NCBI GenBank assembly: GCA_026168455.1
Contig: CM047426.1
Location: 57,034,853 to 57,098,852 of the forward strand
Source: Theocolax elegans
Lineage: Eukaryota > Arthropoda > Insecta > Hymenoptera > Cerocephalidae
Length of the DNA: 64,000 bases
Direction: 5' to 3'
In this document: piece by piece, positions 19,959 through 32,499 of the stretch
Position numbering within the stretch: position 1 is the first letter of the stretch
How the letters are laid out: every line of letters starts with the position of its first letter
The notes under the pieces: generated by a model
The model's database searches: none
Seen by the model: only the letters and a program-made list of their open reading frames with translations
What the model was told of the DNA's origin: nothing
Made by a program: the position numbers and the translations under genes

Positions 19959-20845
19959 CAGGGTGATCCAAAAACATAGGTAACATATATATATATATTC
20001 CGATTCAGAAAATTAATTCGAGTATAACCCCGTCGGAATTTTAAAAAAATATTAATTAGGCGAGGCGTAATTAATTTTTGAAATGGGCCAATCAGAGGCC
20101 GGATTAGGGAAGAAAGGTGAGCGGCATTGCCGCGCGAGACTAATGCAACAGGTCAACGAGCGAAGCGGCCGAGGCGCCTGAACATAGCTAATGCGTATAG
20201 CAGAAACGAAGATTGCGAAAGCGAATGAATCGCAAAATATATTTTACGAGATTGATTGTATGAATAAAATGTACAATCAAGGAAATGATTTTTATTTAAG
20301 TTTGAATTAGACCGCAGACTAATAAATTAATTACTACTATTATTAATTTACTTACTAAATCTATGATACGCGTGCATTATAAATATGAGATTATTACAGT
20401 TTTTAATCTCATCGTATTTACATTAATTTATTGAAACCATTGTGACGAATTTTAAGACAATAAAATTTTGAATTGAATTAAGTTTTGTGTACAATATAGC
20501 CAATAAATACGTTTACCATAAAGATATATCGCTACATATTGGAAATATATTAATTAATTTTGCAAGTATATTGGCAATAATATTGCTAGGTAAATAATTC
20601 CTAGTTCGTGTAAAATGAAATTTAGCTCAAGCCTCAATTCTCCGTTTAAAAAACATAACGCTACCGCGAGCGCTCTCCGATGTTCGCGCACATCAAATTT
20701 TGTGTTCGCGGAGTAAGCCCGCCGCGGGCGCTCTCCGACGTTCGCGCTCATCAAATTTTGTACTCGCGGAGTAAGCCCGCCGCGGACGCTCTCCGACGTC
20801 CGCACTGCAAGAGCAAACGTGCTCGAAAAAAGTTACTTCGTTAAA
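19959..20845 (+). repeat. Left arm of inverted-repeat element
   Basis: Reverse complement of 28246-29130. It includes two tandem ~57-bp GC-rich units (20660-20800, 'CGGAGTAAGCCCGCCGCGG') that give rise to a spurious ORF. Part of it (20460-20640) recurs diverged at 20930-21090. Confidence 0.9.
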
Positions 20846-21379
20846 ATTACAATTCATTGTGTTTCAGACTTAATAAATATTTTGGAAAACTCGTTCCAAA
20901 TGTTTAGGATAATAATTGCAATAGTCTGGCTGTTGAATTGAATTGAGTGTTCAATATACAAAATGCTAATGAATAACTACCATAAATTCGCAATATATTG
21001 GTAAAATATTAGCAATAATATTGCTAGTAAGTTAATTCCGAGTCCGTGTAAAATAAAATCTAGCTGAACCCTCGATGAAGTTTTATAACAGTATGGGAAT
21101 CATCTAGCTATAGTATATCTATAATATGTTTACGTTTACCAAATATTTTTAAACTGATTTTTTATAATATATTAGTATATGCTGAACAAATCGATATCAT
21201 TAAAATTAATTGGATCATATCTTTACTAAAAATCGGTATTATGAGAAATCGTGGATTTATGTCACGCATCTTAGTAATTATTGGGATGACCAAAGACAGA
21301 CGTTCATTCACGTTTTCATCCACTTGAGGTAATAAAAGATCATCGATTCGTCGGTAGTATTGACAATTTGGAAGACACG
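20846..21379. other. AT-rich interior, diverged internal repeat
   Basis: 20930-21090 is a diverged direct copy of 20460-20640 (AATATTGCTAGTAAGTTAATTCC against AATATTGCTAGGTAAATAATTCC in parts). No gene seen. Confidence 0.6.
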
Positions 21380-21650
21380 AGACATATTGGCAACATATTG
21401 ACAATATATTGACAATACTTTGGCAACATATTGGCAATATATTGGCACATATTGGCAACATATTGAATATTGGCAACATATTGACAATATATTGACAATA
21501 CTTTGGCAACATATTGGCAATAATTGGCACATATTGGCAACATATTGGCAATATATTGGCAACATATTGGCAACATATTTGCAATATATTGACAATACTT
21601 TGTCAACATATTGGCAACATATTGGCAATATATTGATAATACAAATAATA
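21380..21650. repeat. Minisatellite of ATATTGGCAAC-type units
   Basis: About 25 short units (10-12 bp) alternate between ATATTGGCAAC, ATATTGGCAAT and ATTGACAATACTTTGGCAAC. The Cys/Gln/Tyr-rich ORFs on both strands here are products of the repeat, not genes. The same TTGGCAATA words occur in the arms of the surrounding element (about 20570), the likely source. Confidence 0.9.
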
Positions 21651-21823
21651 AATACTTAACGAAATACACTTTTAACTGCAAGATTTATGCCAGACTTTAA
21701 GCCATACTTGCGCAAACACTTTCGGAGACACATACAGCCATACAATTAGCCATACTAAAAGATCAACTTTTCATTCCTTGTAATTACCCTCTGTATTGGT
21801 TGGTACGAAAAGCTTTCATGCAG

Positions 21824-22403
21824 AAGCAGCCATCCACCCTGCATATGTTTCCTCCCCATCCCATCAATGTCAATTAAATAGATTTTATTTTTGAATGACG
21901 AATAGTTGTTCCTACGGGGCGGACAGAAAGTCCTTTGGTCGCGCATGTTTGTTTTTAGGATCGAATTCGTATTTACCGAGGTTGTTTATTAGAGCGTATT
22001 TTGATTTCGCGGAGTTTTCGTAGAATTTTTCGGTCGAGGTTTTAATGAAATTATGTAAATATTCTATTTCGAGTTCTTTATGGATTAATGAATTTTTAGT
22101 GTACCGTATCGCGTTTGTTATTTTTCGTAAACTTTTATTTTGAATTATTTGAAGTTTATAAATGTTTGTTTTACACGTGCCGCCCCAGACCGCTGAGGCG
22201 TATGTTAGTATTGGTCGGATTAAGGCTTTATAAATTATTATGTCGTTATTTAGATTTAGAGACGAGTGATTTCTTAAAAGCGGATTTATTTTAGTTAAGA
22301 CCCCGATGGCTTTGTTACGAACGTTAGTAGTGTGTTGTGTGTAGGTGAGTTTACGATCGACTGTTACGCCGAGATATTTTACCGCGGGTTTCCATTCTAT
22401 TGG
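21824..22403 (-). mobile_element. Truncated jockey-like LINE copy 1
   Basis: Matches the end of ORF2 and start of the 3' UTR of the long copy (about 23957-24550). The 5' truncation at 22403 is followed by TTTAGCAAAGTACT. The outer part of its 3' UTR is missing. Confidence 0.85.
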
Positions 22404-22417
22404 TTTAGCAAAGTACT

Positions 22418-23470
22418 AAAAAAACTAAAAAAGGGGGGGATGGTGGGGCCCCTCCGTCGCCCCAACCAGTGAGGTACGTCCAGCTCGGAAGATTGTTTAT
22501 ATGTCCCCGTCGTGGATGAAATCCACGGCGGGAGGCATATCTCCAATCCCGTTACCTCTCCTTAAGAAGGAAAAATCGCGTGGGAGGTGAAAGTGCATTG
22601 CTAAAGTTAGCATTTTCGCACAATAATAAAAGATGAGTTTACAGAACGTTTAGAGAAAGCAGAAGTAAGCAGAAGCTTACGTTAAGTAGGAAAAAGCACT
22701 AGGCTAAAAAACCTACTTGTAGTAATGTGTTAGTTAAAAGAATGAAAATGAAATGAAAAGGTGGAATGGATATGAGGTTGTGTGGAAAAAGAAAGAGAAA
22801 TAAATAACTATGTGATGGGGTGCATTGATGAGCCGGGCAGGGCCATTCTACAGAGCTCCGGTTGGTTCTTCCGGCGAAAATGCCTACGAGAAGCAGCCAT
22901 CCACCCTGCATATGTTTCCTCCCCATCCCATCAATGTCAATTAAATAGATTTTATTTTTGAATGACGAATAGTTGTTCCTACGGGGCGGACAGAAAGTCC
23001 TTTGGTCGCGCATGTTTGTTTTTAGGATCGAATTCGTATTTACCGAGGTTGTTTATTAGAGCGTATTTTGATTTCGCGGAGTTTTCGTAGAATTTTTCGG
23101 TCGAGGTTTTAATGAAATTATGTAAATATTCTATTTCGAGTTCTTTATGGATTAATGAATTTTTAGTGAACCGTATCGCGTTTGTTATTTTTCGTAAACT
23201 TTTATTTTGAATTATTTGAAGTTTATAAATGTTTGTTTTACACGTGCCGCCCCAGACCGCTGAGGCGTATGTTAGTATTGGTCGGATTAAGGCTTTATAA
23301 ATTATTATGTCGTTATTTAGATTTAGAGACGAGTGATTTCTTAAAAGCGGATTTATTTTAGTTAAGACCCCGATGGCTTTGTTACGAACGTTAGTAGTGT
23401 GTTGTGTGTAGGTGAGTTTACGATCGACTGTTACGCCGAGATATTTTACCGCGGGTTTCCATTCTATTGG
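22418..23470 (-). mobile_element. Truncated jockey-like LINE copy 2
   Basis: 1.05 kb: end of ORF2 plus full 3' UTR. Its 5' truncation (23470) is at the same ORF2 position as copy 1, and again the 14-bp TTTAGCAAAGTACT follows. Copy-to-copy period is about 1068 bp. Confidence 0.9.
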
Positions 23471-24254
23471 TTTAGCAAAGTACTAAAAAAACTAAAAAAG
23501 GGGGGGATGGTGGGGCCCCTCCGTCGCCCCAACCAGTGAGGTACGTCCAGCTCGGAAGATTGTTTATATGTCCCCGTCGTGGATGAAATCCACGGCGGGA
23601 GGCATATCTCCAATCCCGTTACCTCTCCTTAAGAAGGAAAAATCGCGTGGGAGGTGAAAGTGCATTGCTAAAGTTAGCATTTTCGCACAATAATAAAAAG
23701 ATGAGTTTACAGAACGTTTAGAGAAAGCAGAAGTAAGCAGAAGCTTACGTTAAGTAGGAAAAAGCACTAGGCTAAAAAACCTACTTGTAGTAATGTGTTA
23801 GTTAAAAGAATGAAAAATGAAATGAAAAGGTGGAATGGATATGAGGTTGTGTGGAAAAAGAAAGAGAAATAAATAAACTATGTGATGGGGTGCATTGATG
23901 AGCCGGGCAGGGCCATTCTACAGAGCTCCGGTTGGTTCTTCCGGCGAAATGCCTACGAGAAGCAGCCATCCACCCTGCATATGTTTCCTCCCCATCCCAT
24001 CAATGTCAATTAAATAGATTTTATTTTTGAATGACGAATAGTTGTTCCTACGGGGCGGACAGAAAGTCCTTTGGTCGCGCATGTTTGTTTTTGGGATCGA
24101 ATTCGTATTTACCGAGGTTGTTTATTAGAGCGTATTTTGATTTCGCGGAGTTTTCGTAGAATTTTTCGGTCGAGGTTTTAATGAAATTATGTAAATATTC
24201 TATTTCGAGTTCTTTATGGATTAATGATTTTTTAGTGAACCGTTTGTTTGTTAT

Positions 24255-26761
24255 TTATGCGTTTGTTATTTTTCGTAACGTTTTATTTTGAATTATTTGA
24301 AGTTTATAAATGTTTGTTTTACACGTACCGCCCCAGACCGCTGAGGCGTATGTTAGTATTGGTCGGATTAAGGCTTTATACATTATTATGCCGTTTTTTA
24401 GGTTTAGAGACGAGTGATTTCTTAAAAGCGGATTTAGTTTAGTTAAGACCCCGATGGCTTTGTTACGAACGTTAGTAGTGTGTTGTGTGTAGGTGAGTTT
24501 ACGATCGAGTGTTACGCCGAGATATTTTACCGCGGGTTTCCATTCTATTGGTGTTTTATCGAAGTTAGGTGGATTTAGGTTTGCGGTTGGCGCTCTCTTT
24601 TTAGAGAACATTATTGCTTCGGATTTAGTCGCGTTGATTTTAATTTTCCATTTACTGCAGAATTGATGAATGTCGTTTAGCGCGTTGTTAAGTAATTTTA
24701 CGATTTTTTCGTTACTTCGCGAGGTCGCGTATATTACCGTGTCGTCCGCGTAGATCCCGATATTTACGTTGTCGGTCGAGGGTAGGTCGTTAATGTAAAT
24801 TAAAAAGAGCAGAGGTCCCAACAGGCTGCCCTGAGGGACTCCCGCTTTTATAGGAAATTCGCGAGATTCTGCGTCGTTTAGTTTAACTTTAAATTTCCGG
24901 TTGTTTAGATAGGAAGCTAAAATGTGAATTAGGTTAGAGTTTATTTTATTTTCGATTAGTTTGCGAAGGAGGCCGTTTATCCAGACGCTGTCGAAGGCTT
25001 TCTCGACGTCGAGAAGTACCGCCCCGGTGTTTCGTTTCCAGTTAAAGTTCCGAGTAATGTCTTCGGTTAGTCTAAGTATTTGGTGTTGTGTAGAATGAGC
25101 CTGTCTAAACCCGAATTGTTCCTGTCTGATCGTTAGGCGGTCAGTCATGTCGTCCCGAAGTCTATTGATGAGCAAGTGCTCGAATGCCTTGCTCATTGTG
25201 TTAAGGAGGCTAATTGGTCTGTAGCTAGTCGGGAGGGTCGGGTCTTTACCTGCTTTGGGAAACACCAAGACGGTCGCCGTTTTCCAGACGTCTGGGAAAT
25301 ATTTATGTTTAATGCACGCGTTGAGTATGTCGGTTAAGTGGGTTAATGCTTTTATAGGTAATTTTTTCAAAATGAAGTTACTTATTGTATCCGGGCCGGG
25401 TGCTTTATTGTTTTTCGTGCGTTTAAGATATTTTTTAAGTTCGAACGGAATTATCGGTGGAATTGTATTAGGGTTATTGTTAGAATTGTTTAGAAAATTT
25501 AAGATTAAATTATCCGTTTCTGCAGTAAAATTGGAATTGTTATGAGGCATTTTATGCGGTGTGAACGTTTTCGCGAAGTTTTCGGCTAATTGGTTAGCTT
25601 TATCGTCCGGTGAAAAATATTTAAGTTGATTATTTGAATCTTTTAACGGTGGAATGTTAGTGTGAGTTCGCGTAAAGGCTTTGGTCATTCTCCACAAACT
25701 ATTGTCTTTAATGTTTAAGGATTTTACTTTGTTATTCCACGATTCGCATTTAAAGTTTTTAATTTGGTTGTCTATTAAGCGTCTAATTGAATTAATATGG
25801 TTTTTAAGTATTGGATTATATCGTTTACGGTTTTCGCGGATTAATACGTTTCTATGTTTTATTGATTTAATTATTTCGTCCGGTAACGGAAGGTTGCCGG
25901 TTTTATTTTCGTTTAATGGTGTGGAAATGTCTATTGCTTTGTGGATGGTTTGTGTAAAGTCAGTGATAACTGTGTCGATTTCGTCTTTTCTGTCTATGTC
26001 TTGTAATGTAGTGATGTTTTCGTCAAAGTAATGGTTAAATGTCTGCCAGTTAGTTTTTGCAAAGTTGTACTTGATTTTTGTCGGATTGTAAATTGTTGTT
26101 AAGTTGATAGTTATGTATACAGGGCAATGGTCTGAGTCTAATTCGGAATCTGGGAGAGTGCAGATATTAGAGGAAAAATTTAAGTTTTTAGAGATCATGA
26201 AATCTATTATATCGGGTTTGCATTTTTTGTTGTAAGGATAGTGAGTGAAGCTCGTTGGGGCGTGAATGTAAAGTTGTTTATTAATGCAATATTTACTGAG
26301 TTGGCTACCGAGTGCGTTTATAGTGCGACTCCCCCAGCGCGTATGTTTAGCGTTAAAGTCACCGGCGGCTATTACTGTGTCGGCTGTTTTAAAGATTTTA
26401 TCGTAGTCGTTTTTGTTGAATTTAACAGTAGGTGAGTTATAAGTAGCTATTATCGCGATGTCGGTTCCGCGGGTTTTGATTTTAATTGCCGTTGCTTCTA
26501 AGTTTTCGGTATTTAAGGGTATATTATAATGTTTTAGGCTGTTTTTAACTATTACCGCGGTGCCCCGGTTTATGTTATTTTTATAGACAGTGTAGTTTCG
26601 TAGTTTAAATGTACTGTTGCTTTTAAAAGTGTTTCGTCAAGTAGGCAAATGTCAATGTCTTTTGTGTGTAGTAGTGTCTCTAGTTCGAGTTTTTTGTGTG
26701 TTAGTCGTCCGTTGGCGTTCCAAGCACAAATGGTTAGTTGTTTATTTGGTGTATTATTCAT
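24255..26761 (-). CDS. LINE ORF2: AP endonuclease and reverse transcriptase
   Basis: Nicks target DNA and copies element RNA into it. Endonuclease motifs: ICAWNANGRL at the start, AGDFNAKHTRWGS, DIIDFMIS and SDHCPVYI. A single frameshift lies near 26600; from there the frame is continuous to 24255. RT motifs: SYRPISLLNTMSKAFEHLL, QFGFRQAHSTQHQ, LLDVEKAFDSVW, GVPQGSLLGPLLF and the catalytic YADD. The YLGVTLD thumb motif follows. The stop at 24255 comes from a ~13-bp insertion-like change; the truncated copies lack it and stay open for about 70 more codons, so this copy has lost its C-terminal tail. The jockey clade is inferred from motif pattern. Confidence 0.9.
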
Positions 26762-27184
26762 GGTCCGGTTTTTTGTTTATTGGATGCAACCGCGAGGGCC
26801 GAGTTTAGAAGTTTTTGAGTTATTACCGCGACTTGGATATACGCGTCGTTTATTGAGATTGATCCCGAGGAGATACTGATAGAGAGGTTGGTTGCCTCCC
26901 GCAGTATTTCTAACAGCGCGGTTGCGTCTTCCGGGTTGACGGGTTTTTTATCGTTTTTAATGTTATTTTCATTTTTGTGTTTGTTTTGTAATGATTTAAA
27001 TTTAAATATTGGTATGTTCGTTGGTGATTGGGTTTTAGGTTTAACCGGTAATGCGGGAAAATGACCTCCATCGTTTAACGGAATGAGTTTAGGTTTTTCA
27101 GTATTTTTATTATTGCTGTTATTGCTGTTAATTTTAGTGGGTTTGGGAGTTTTGGCTTTATTCGCGTAAGATTGTTTTGTTGTT

Positions 27185-28098
27185 TTATAGGCTGGACAGC
27201 CTTTGTAATTCGCGGTGTGGTTGCCTCCACAGTTTGCACATTTTAAATTTTCTTATCGCGGAGCTTAGTGCACATGGCGGTGTCATGGTTCTCTCCACAC
27301 TTAACGCATTTGGGTTGAGCATGGCAGAACCGTGACACATGATTATATCGTTGGCATTTATAACATTGTACCGGGCGTTTAGGTTTAATATAGGCTCTAT
27401 TTTTATTTTCAAGAACGCGATTGTTTTTAGTTGATTAATATTTTTGATGTTGTCTGTTTTTTCTAAAGTAATTAGGAAAAGAGGGAGCGGGGTGGCATTT
27501 TTCCCGCTTCCTCTCTTCATTTGCACGACGTTGTGGACTCTATATCCACCCCGCAGTAATTCGTCCGCGATTTCGTCGGTGGCCATTGAAATGGGTAGGC
27601 CCCTAATGACGAATTTGACCGGAGGTTCGGAATTAAAAAGAAAATATTGGAACCTTTCGGTGTCCAATTCCCGGAGGAGGGTTCGATAGTCCTCCAGGGT
27701 TGAAACCCGATGAAGTTGTCGCGGAGTTTGTAAACTACCGCGCTGAATTTTAATTTTTTAATAATGGTTTGGAGGAGTTTATAGGGAAAGTTAAGCTCAT
27801 CACAGTAAACGTTTACTGGAGTGATCTTAACCTTCTTTTCGGCGGAAGTGCCGGCTAGTATAGAAAATTGGTTGTGGGTAGCAACCGGTGGAAGTACCGT
27901 GTTGCTGGTCTTGGTAATCAGACTTGTTCGGTCTGATTGAGTGTCCTGAGGTGTTTGCCGGGCGCGTTTTCGCCTGCGAGGCTCCTTGAAGCCTTCGCAA
28001 TCCATAATCAACGCTGTGTCCATTAAGGACTCAGCGGTGGAAGCGATGCTCTCGGAGCCATCGCAGTGCGAAAAGGAAGATTTTTGCCCTGTGGCCAT
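27185..28098 (-). pseudogene. LINE ORF1 (Gag-like, PRE_C2HC and zinc knuckles), frameshifted
   Basis: RNA-binding ORF1 of jockey-type LINEs. It starts MATGQKSSF at 28098. After a shift near 27710 it reads KFVIRGLPISMATDEIADEL and GYRVHNVVQMKR, the PRE_C2HC-type domain. Further shifts near 27380 and 27258 are needed to read three zinc knuckles on the minus strand (CYKCQRYNHVSRFC, CVKCGENHDTAMC, CANCGGNHTANYKGC). A Lys/Asn/Pro-rich tail continues towards 26765. At least three frame breaks are seen. Confidence 0.8.
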
Positions 28099-28245
28099 GA
28101 TGGCTCACAATGGGCTGAGAAGAGAGTTGTGATAGAAAATAGAGACAGGTTTGCACCTGCTATTGAGAATTCGATAAATCGAGAGTCAATAGAAATAATT
28201 TTCTATATAATGAGAATAGGTGTTTCCTCTACGAAGGTTCGAGTT

Positions 28246-29130
28246 TAGCAAAGTAACTTTTTTTGAGCACGTTTGCTCTTGCAGTGCGGACGTCGGAGAG
28301 CGTCCGCGGCGGGCTTACTCCGCGAGTACAAAATTTGATGAGCGCGAACGTCGGAGAGCGCCCGCGGCGGGCTTACTCCGCGAACACAAAATTTGATGTG
28401 CGCGAACATCGGAGAGCGATCGCGGTAGCATTATGTTTTTTAAACGGAGAATTGAGGCTTGAGCTAAATTTCATTTTACACGAACTAGGAATTATTTACC
28501 TAGCAATATTATTGCCAATATACTTGCAAAATTAATTAATATATTTCCAATATGTAGCGATATATCTTTATGGTAAACGTATTTATTGGCTATATTGTAC
28601 ACAAAACTTAATTCAATTCAAAATTTTATTGTCTTAAAATTCGTCACAATGGTTTCAATAAATTAATGTAAATACGATGAGATTAAAAACTGTAATAATC
28701 TCATATTTATAACGCACGCGTATCATAGATTTAGTAAGTAAATTAATAATAGTAGTAATTAATTTATTAGTCTGCGGTCTAATTCAAACTTAAATAAAAA
28801 TCATTTTCTTGATTGTACATTTTATTCATACAATCAATCTCGTAAAATATATTTTGCGATTCATTCGCTTTCGCAATCTTCGTTTCTGCTATACGCATTA
28901 GCTATGTTCAGGCGCCTCGGCCGCTTCGCTCGTTGACCTGTTGCATTAGTCTCGCGCGGCAATGCCGCTCACCTTTCTTCCCTAATCCGGCCTCTGATTG
29001 GCCCATTTCAAAAATTAATTACGCCTCGCCTAATTAATATTTTTTTAAAATTCCGACGGGGTTATACTTGAATTAATTTTTTGAATCGGAATATATATAT
29101 ATATGTTACCTATGTTTCTGGATCACCCTG
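28246..29130 (-). repeat. Right arm of inverted-repeat element
   Basis: Reverse complement of 19959-20845 with only scattered differences. It is cut on its inner side exactly at the LINE 5' end. Confidence 0.9.
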
Positions 29131-29432
29131 TATATATAGTCAAATAAAAAGATAAGAGACAGAATCATCGGGGAAGCGAGAGATAGAAAGAGAGGTAATG
29201 CTTTCCAGCCCGTGAGAGAGCGCGTGCAGAGGTCCTAACGATTGATTGGCAGGGCATTTAGTTTAGATGTGGCAGCGAGAGGACGCCAGATTATACTGCT
29301 ATTGTCAGCTCAGTACTCTCGATTGACATGCATTTTGTTTGGTTGTAGTTTTATATCAAAGTATAAAGTAGCTACTTGACGGACGAAAATAATTAAGATA
29401 AACATTTAAAAAGTAAAAGTCATAAAAATCGT

Positions 29433-31850
29433 TTGATTATCTTCAGATGTTCAAGTAATAAAAAAATTACAAATATGTTATATTTAAATTCTACTTTGTA
29501 CCTAAATGCTAATATTGCACCAAATGTGAATAATATTGGCAACACTTTAAATATGCAATTTAATAGAAATTTATATCATTTATATAATTTGGCTTGTAAT
29601 ACTTATTTTAATGTATTTCAAGCGTCAATTCAAAATCATGTGCGGAGTAATTATAAACTACTGCAAATAAATAAAAATATTTTAATTACTCAAATGCAAA
29701 AATATAATCAACTAAATAACAGAATCACCATTCAGAGAATTCAAGATTACATTTGTTTTATTTGTAATTTCAAATTTGATAATGACAATCTTTTGACTCT
29801 ACATTACAATAATGATTACATTCATAGATATAGATTGGCAACAATCAATTTAATGTTGAAAGATATATATATAAAATTTGTCAGTCTTCTGAACAGTGAA
29901 GTTCTAAAATGCACAAAATGTCAAATTCATTTGGCAGGAAATAGGATGTGATAACAAAAATACTAATGTTCCAGAATTTATAAACAGTATTAATAATTTA
30001 ATCAAACTAATGTACACATGTCCATACTGTGAAATAAATGTACTCGATGACTATACTATGGTGCAACACCTGGAATCTGACTATCACAATTATATAATAC
30101 ACAAATATTATGTAAATGTTGAGAATGTATCACTTGACAAAAATTTCTTCTGTCCAGTTTGTCAAGTTAATTATTCTAGTGATAGAATTTTTTCGGTCGG
30201 AACATATTTATCGAAATCATAATATAAATATTTTTTAAAGGAATACAGAAATTCATATTCTTGAATACATAATATAAATATATTTAAAAATGCAATTCCA
30301 AATAATAATATGATCATATCAGCTCGTTCTACATTTCATACAAATTAAAATTAATAACTGTACTAATTTAAGTGGAATAAACCAAATTCTTAACAATTTA
30401 CCAAATCGTGGTTTAGTTAATTCAAACCAACAAGTAGTAAACAAGTAAGATAAACATTTCAACGACAAATCAAGTAAAACTATGATTAAAAATCTAATTA
30501 AATTTAATCCAGCATATGTAAAATTGTGCATTGAAACAGGCGAAGAAAATATATTTAATATTAATGAAGAGAGAATGAAAAGACTACAATTAGGTATACA
30601 CTTAACATTTCCACTTGAATAAAATAGATGTTGTATTCCTTGTAAATACGAAATTTCTGGTGAACCAGCGTACTTTTATGAACACTTACGTTCAGAAGTG
30701 CATGGAACAAATTTACAAGAAATAGTTGACAATGACATATTGTTTAAAATTTATGAAGGACAATACAGTAATCTAGAAATAGCAAAATCCTACATGTACG
30801 AAGATTCAGATGAATTAATTAAATGTTTTGCCTGTGATATTAATGTAAATAACTCTGATGAAAGTATAAAGAGTCGCATTGGTTCTATAACTCATTGTAA
30901 TAATTTCAACCTTTCAAAAACTCAGCAGATGGTCATTTTCAATTATTTAAAAACATTTTTTAAATCTTTGGTATTACATAGAAAATTTTATTTGTAACAT
31001 ATGTTGTTCAAATTATAGTGTGGAGATTAACTATAGTACACATTTGGAAAGTGAAAAGCATTTGAAAGAAGTTAAAACAAGAATACTTGAACACCAGTAT
31101 TTGCAGTTTGACTGTTGTATTGTATGTTCAAGCTTTCGGTATGGCAAGTCTGATCAATACATATCTCACTGTCGCAAATCTTCTCATAACTATATATTAA
31201 AATCGCGTAATTTTATGGTACCTGAAATGCCTGATTCAGGTAAAAAGTTTCTAACAAATATTGACGAAACAATTGAAAACTTATTAATTGAATCGAATGA
31301 ATCAATAGATTCTACAAAAAAAATTGTACATGAACTGTTAAAATCAGTTGAAATGGTTGTGAAGCCTAAATATCGTCGAGCTTATTTATATGGATCAAGA
31401 TTTTCATATCTAGCACTTAAATGTAGTGATGTGGATATATATTTAGACTGTTTAGATGAATATAAGATACGTGAAACAGCAAATAAATGTCAAGAGCTTT
31501 TGATTACAGTTCAAGGATGTTTTTATAAACATCAAGATATTTGGATAATGAAAGATATCGTTCTATGTAGAGACTATGGACTTAATATAGAGAACTTCAA
31601 CTAACTACCTAACGCAGCATGTCCGTTTTTAGGTAAAATATAATGAAGAAAAGTCAATATTCTGATATTGATAATTTATGAGATGAAATGAATACTTACA
31701 TAACTTGAATCAAAAAAGAGAAAATTGAGATTTTTAGAATAGATTCACCTATGTGTATACAAGAACCTATTGACCTAACACAAAATCTAACCAGATCAAT
31801 TACTAAACTGCATTTAAGAATGTTCAAGCAGTGATGCGCAGAAAGTGCTT
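29433..31850 (+). pseudogene. Zinc-finger nucleotidyltransferase (TUTase/poly(A)-polymerase-like) pseudogene
   Basis: Uninterrupted by introns as far as visible but broken by several frameshifts (about 29945, 30185, 30990) and stops. N-terminal part: a series of U1-type C2H2 fingers (CFICNFKFDNDNLLTLHY..., CPYCEINVLDDYTMVQHLES, CPVCQVNYSS, CFACDINVNN, CCIVCSSFRYG). Then a nucleotidyltransferase core with the GS...DVD signature (AYLYGSRFSYLALKCSDVDI, about 31380-31440). Near 31740-31840 there is a PAP-associated-domain-like end (EPIDLTQNLTRSITKL, then a stop, CAES). Most of the catalytic and central domain after DVD is lost. A retrocopy of a host gene is the simplest view; a specific orthologue is not assigned. 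Confidence 0.6.
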
Positions 31851-32499
31851 GTCTGTTGGAAATTTAAATCGACGAAGCAAATATGTATATTATAAAGAAA
31901 GTCAAAATAAGTTAATTTTTTAAGCCAACTGGGAACGAATGCTTGAAATTTTTACTGTACACAACAATTATTTGTCTAAGTAAACTTCTTCAATTTCAGT
32001 TTTAATTGAATATTCTCTAATAAATAAATTTAATTGAAATAAATGCTTTATTTTCCTTATTGAAGGACTAATTGTTACAAGTGTACCCTAATTTAATTTG
32101 CGTATATTAATTAAAAATCTATTAGTTTTTACAAAATTCAAATGATTAAAAATTTCATAACTATTTTCATTGGGTGTCCCTTTGTTCATTATGCATATAT
32201 ATGTTTTATCAATAAACAAATTTTTGTTTGTTTGGAAGGAAATTCACGCATTCTTAGTTATAATTCGAATTAAATTAAGAAATGTTTTATATACAAAGTA
32301 TATTATATCGGTGTATTACACAAACCATAAATTTGTGTTTTAGTTAAACATTTATATAATGTTGCTTAAAAATTCATATAAATTTCTGCAATTGAAAGTA
32401 CTGAAATCAAAATGGGATCGACAAGTATTGTGTACCATATCATCACAAACTTTTAATTTATTTATTATTATTAGGTATTCACTTTAAATAACTCGTTTA
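31851..32499. other. AT-rich stretch, no gene seen
   Basis: Two AATAAA words near 32012 and 32020 could be polyadenylation signals of the preceding pseudogene's parent transcript. Confidence 0.5.

Larger units (their letters stand above)
23485..28243 (-). mobile_element. Near full-length jockey-like LINE
   Basis: On the minus strand: 5' end at 28243, ORF1 from 28098, ORF2 from about 26761, 3' UTR to 23485. The 5' end abuts TTTAGCAAAGTAACT (28244-28258), which nearly matches the 14-bp word at the junctions between the truncated copies. It lies inside the right arm of the inverted-repeat element. The 3' end on the coding strand is C- and T-rich (C7, T6, AG, T7) rather than poly-A. Confidence 0.9.
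19959..29130. mobile_element. Long-terminal-inverted-repeat element, invaded by LINEs
   Basis: The ends read CAGGGTGATCC... and its reverse complement, with TATA on both outer sides (19955-19958, 29131-29134). The arms are about 885 bp and nearly identical. No transposase is seen between them; the interior is AT-rich sequence, a minisatellite and LINE copies. The family is not assigned; it could be a foldback/MITE-like element. Confidence 0.75.

Noticed and set aside
20554..20805. Identical 83-90-aa ORFs here and at 28263-28535
   Set aside because: They are mirror copies in the inverted arms, created by two GC-rich tandem units; no domain.
21162..21681. Cys/Gln/Tyr-rich ORFs on both strands
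   Set aside because: They are translations of the ATATTGGCAAC minisatellite in several frames.
24248..26031. Plus-strand ORFs across 24.2-26.0 kb
   Set aside because: Antisense shadows of the LINE ORF2.
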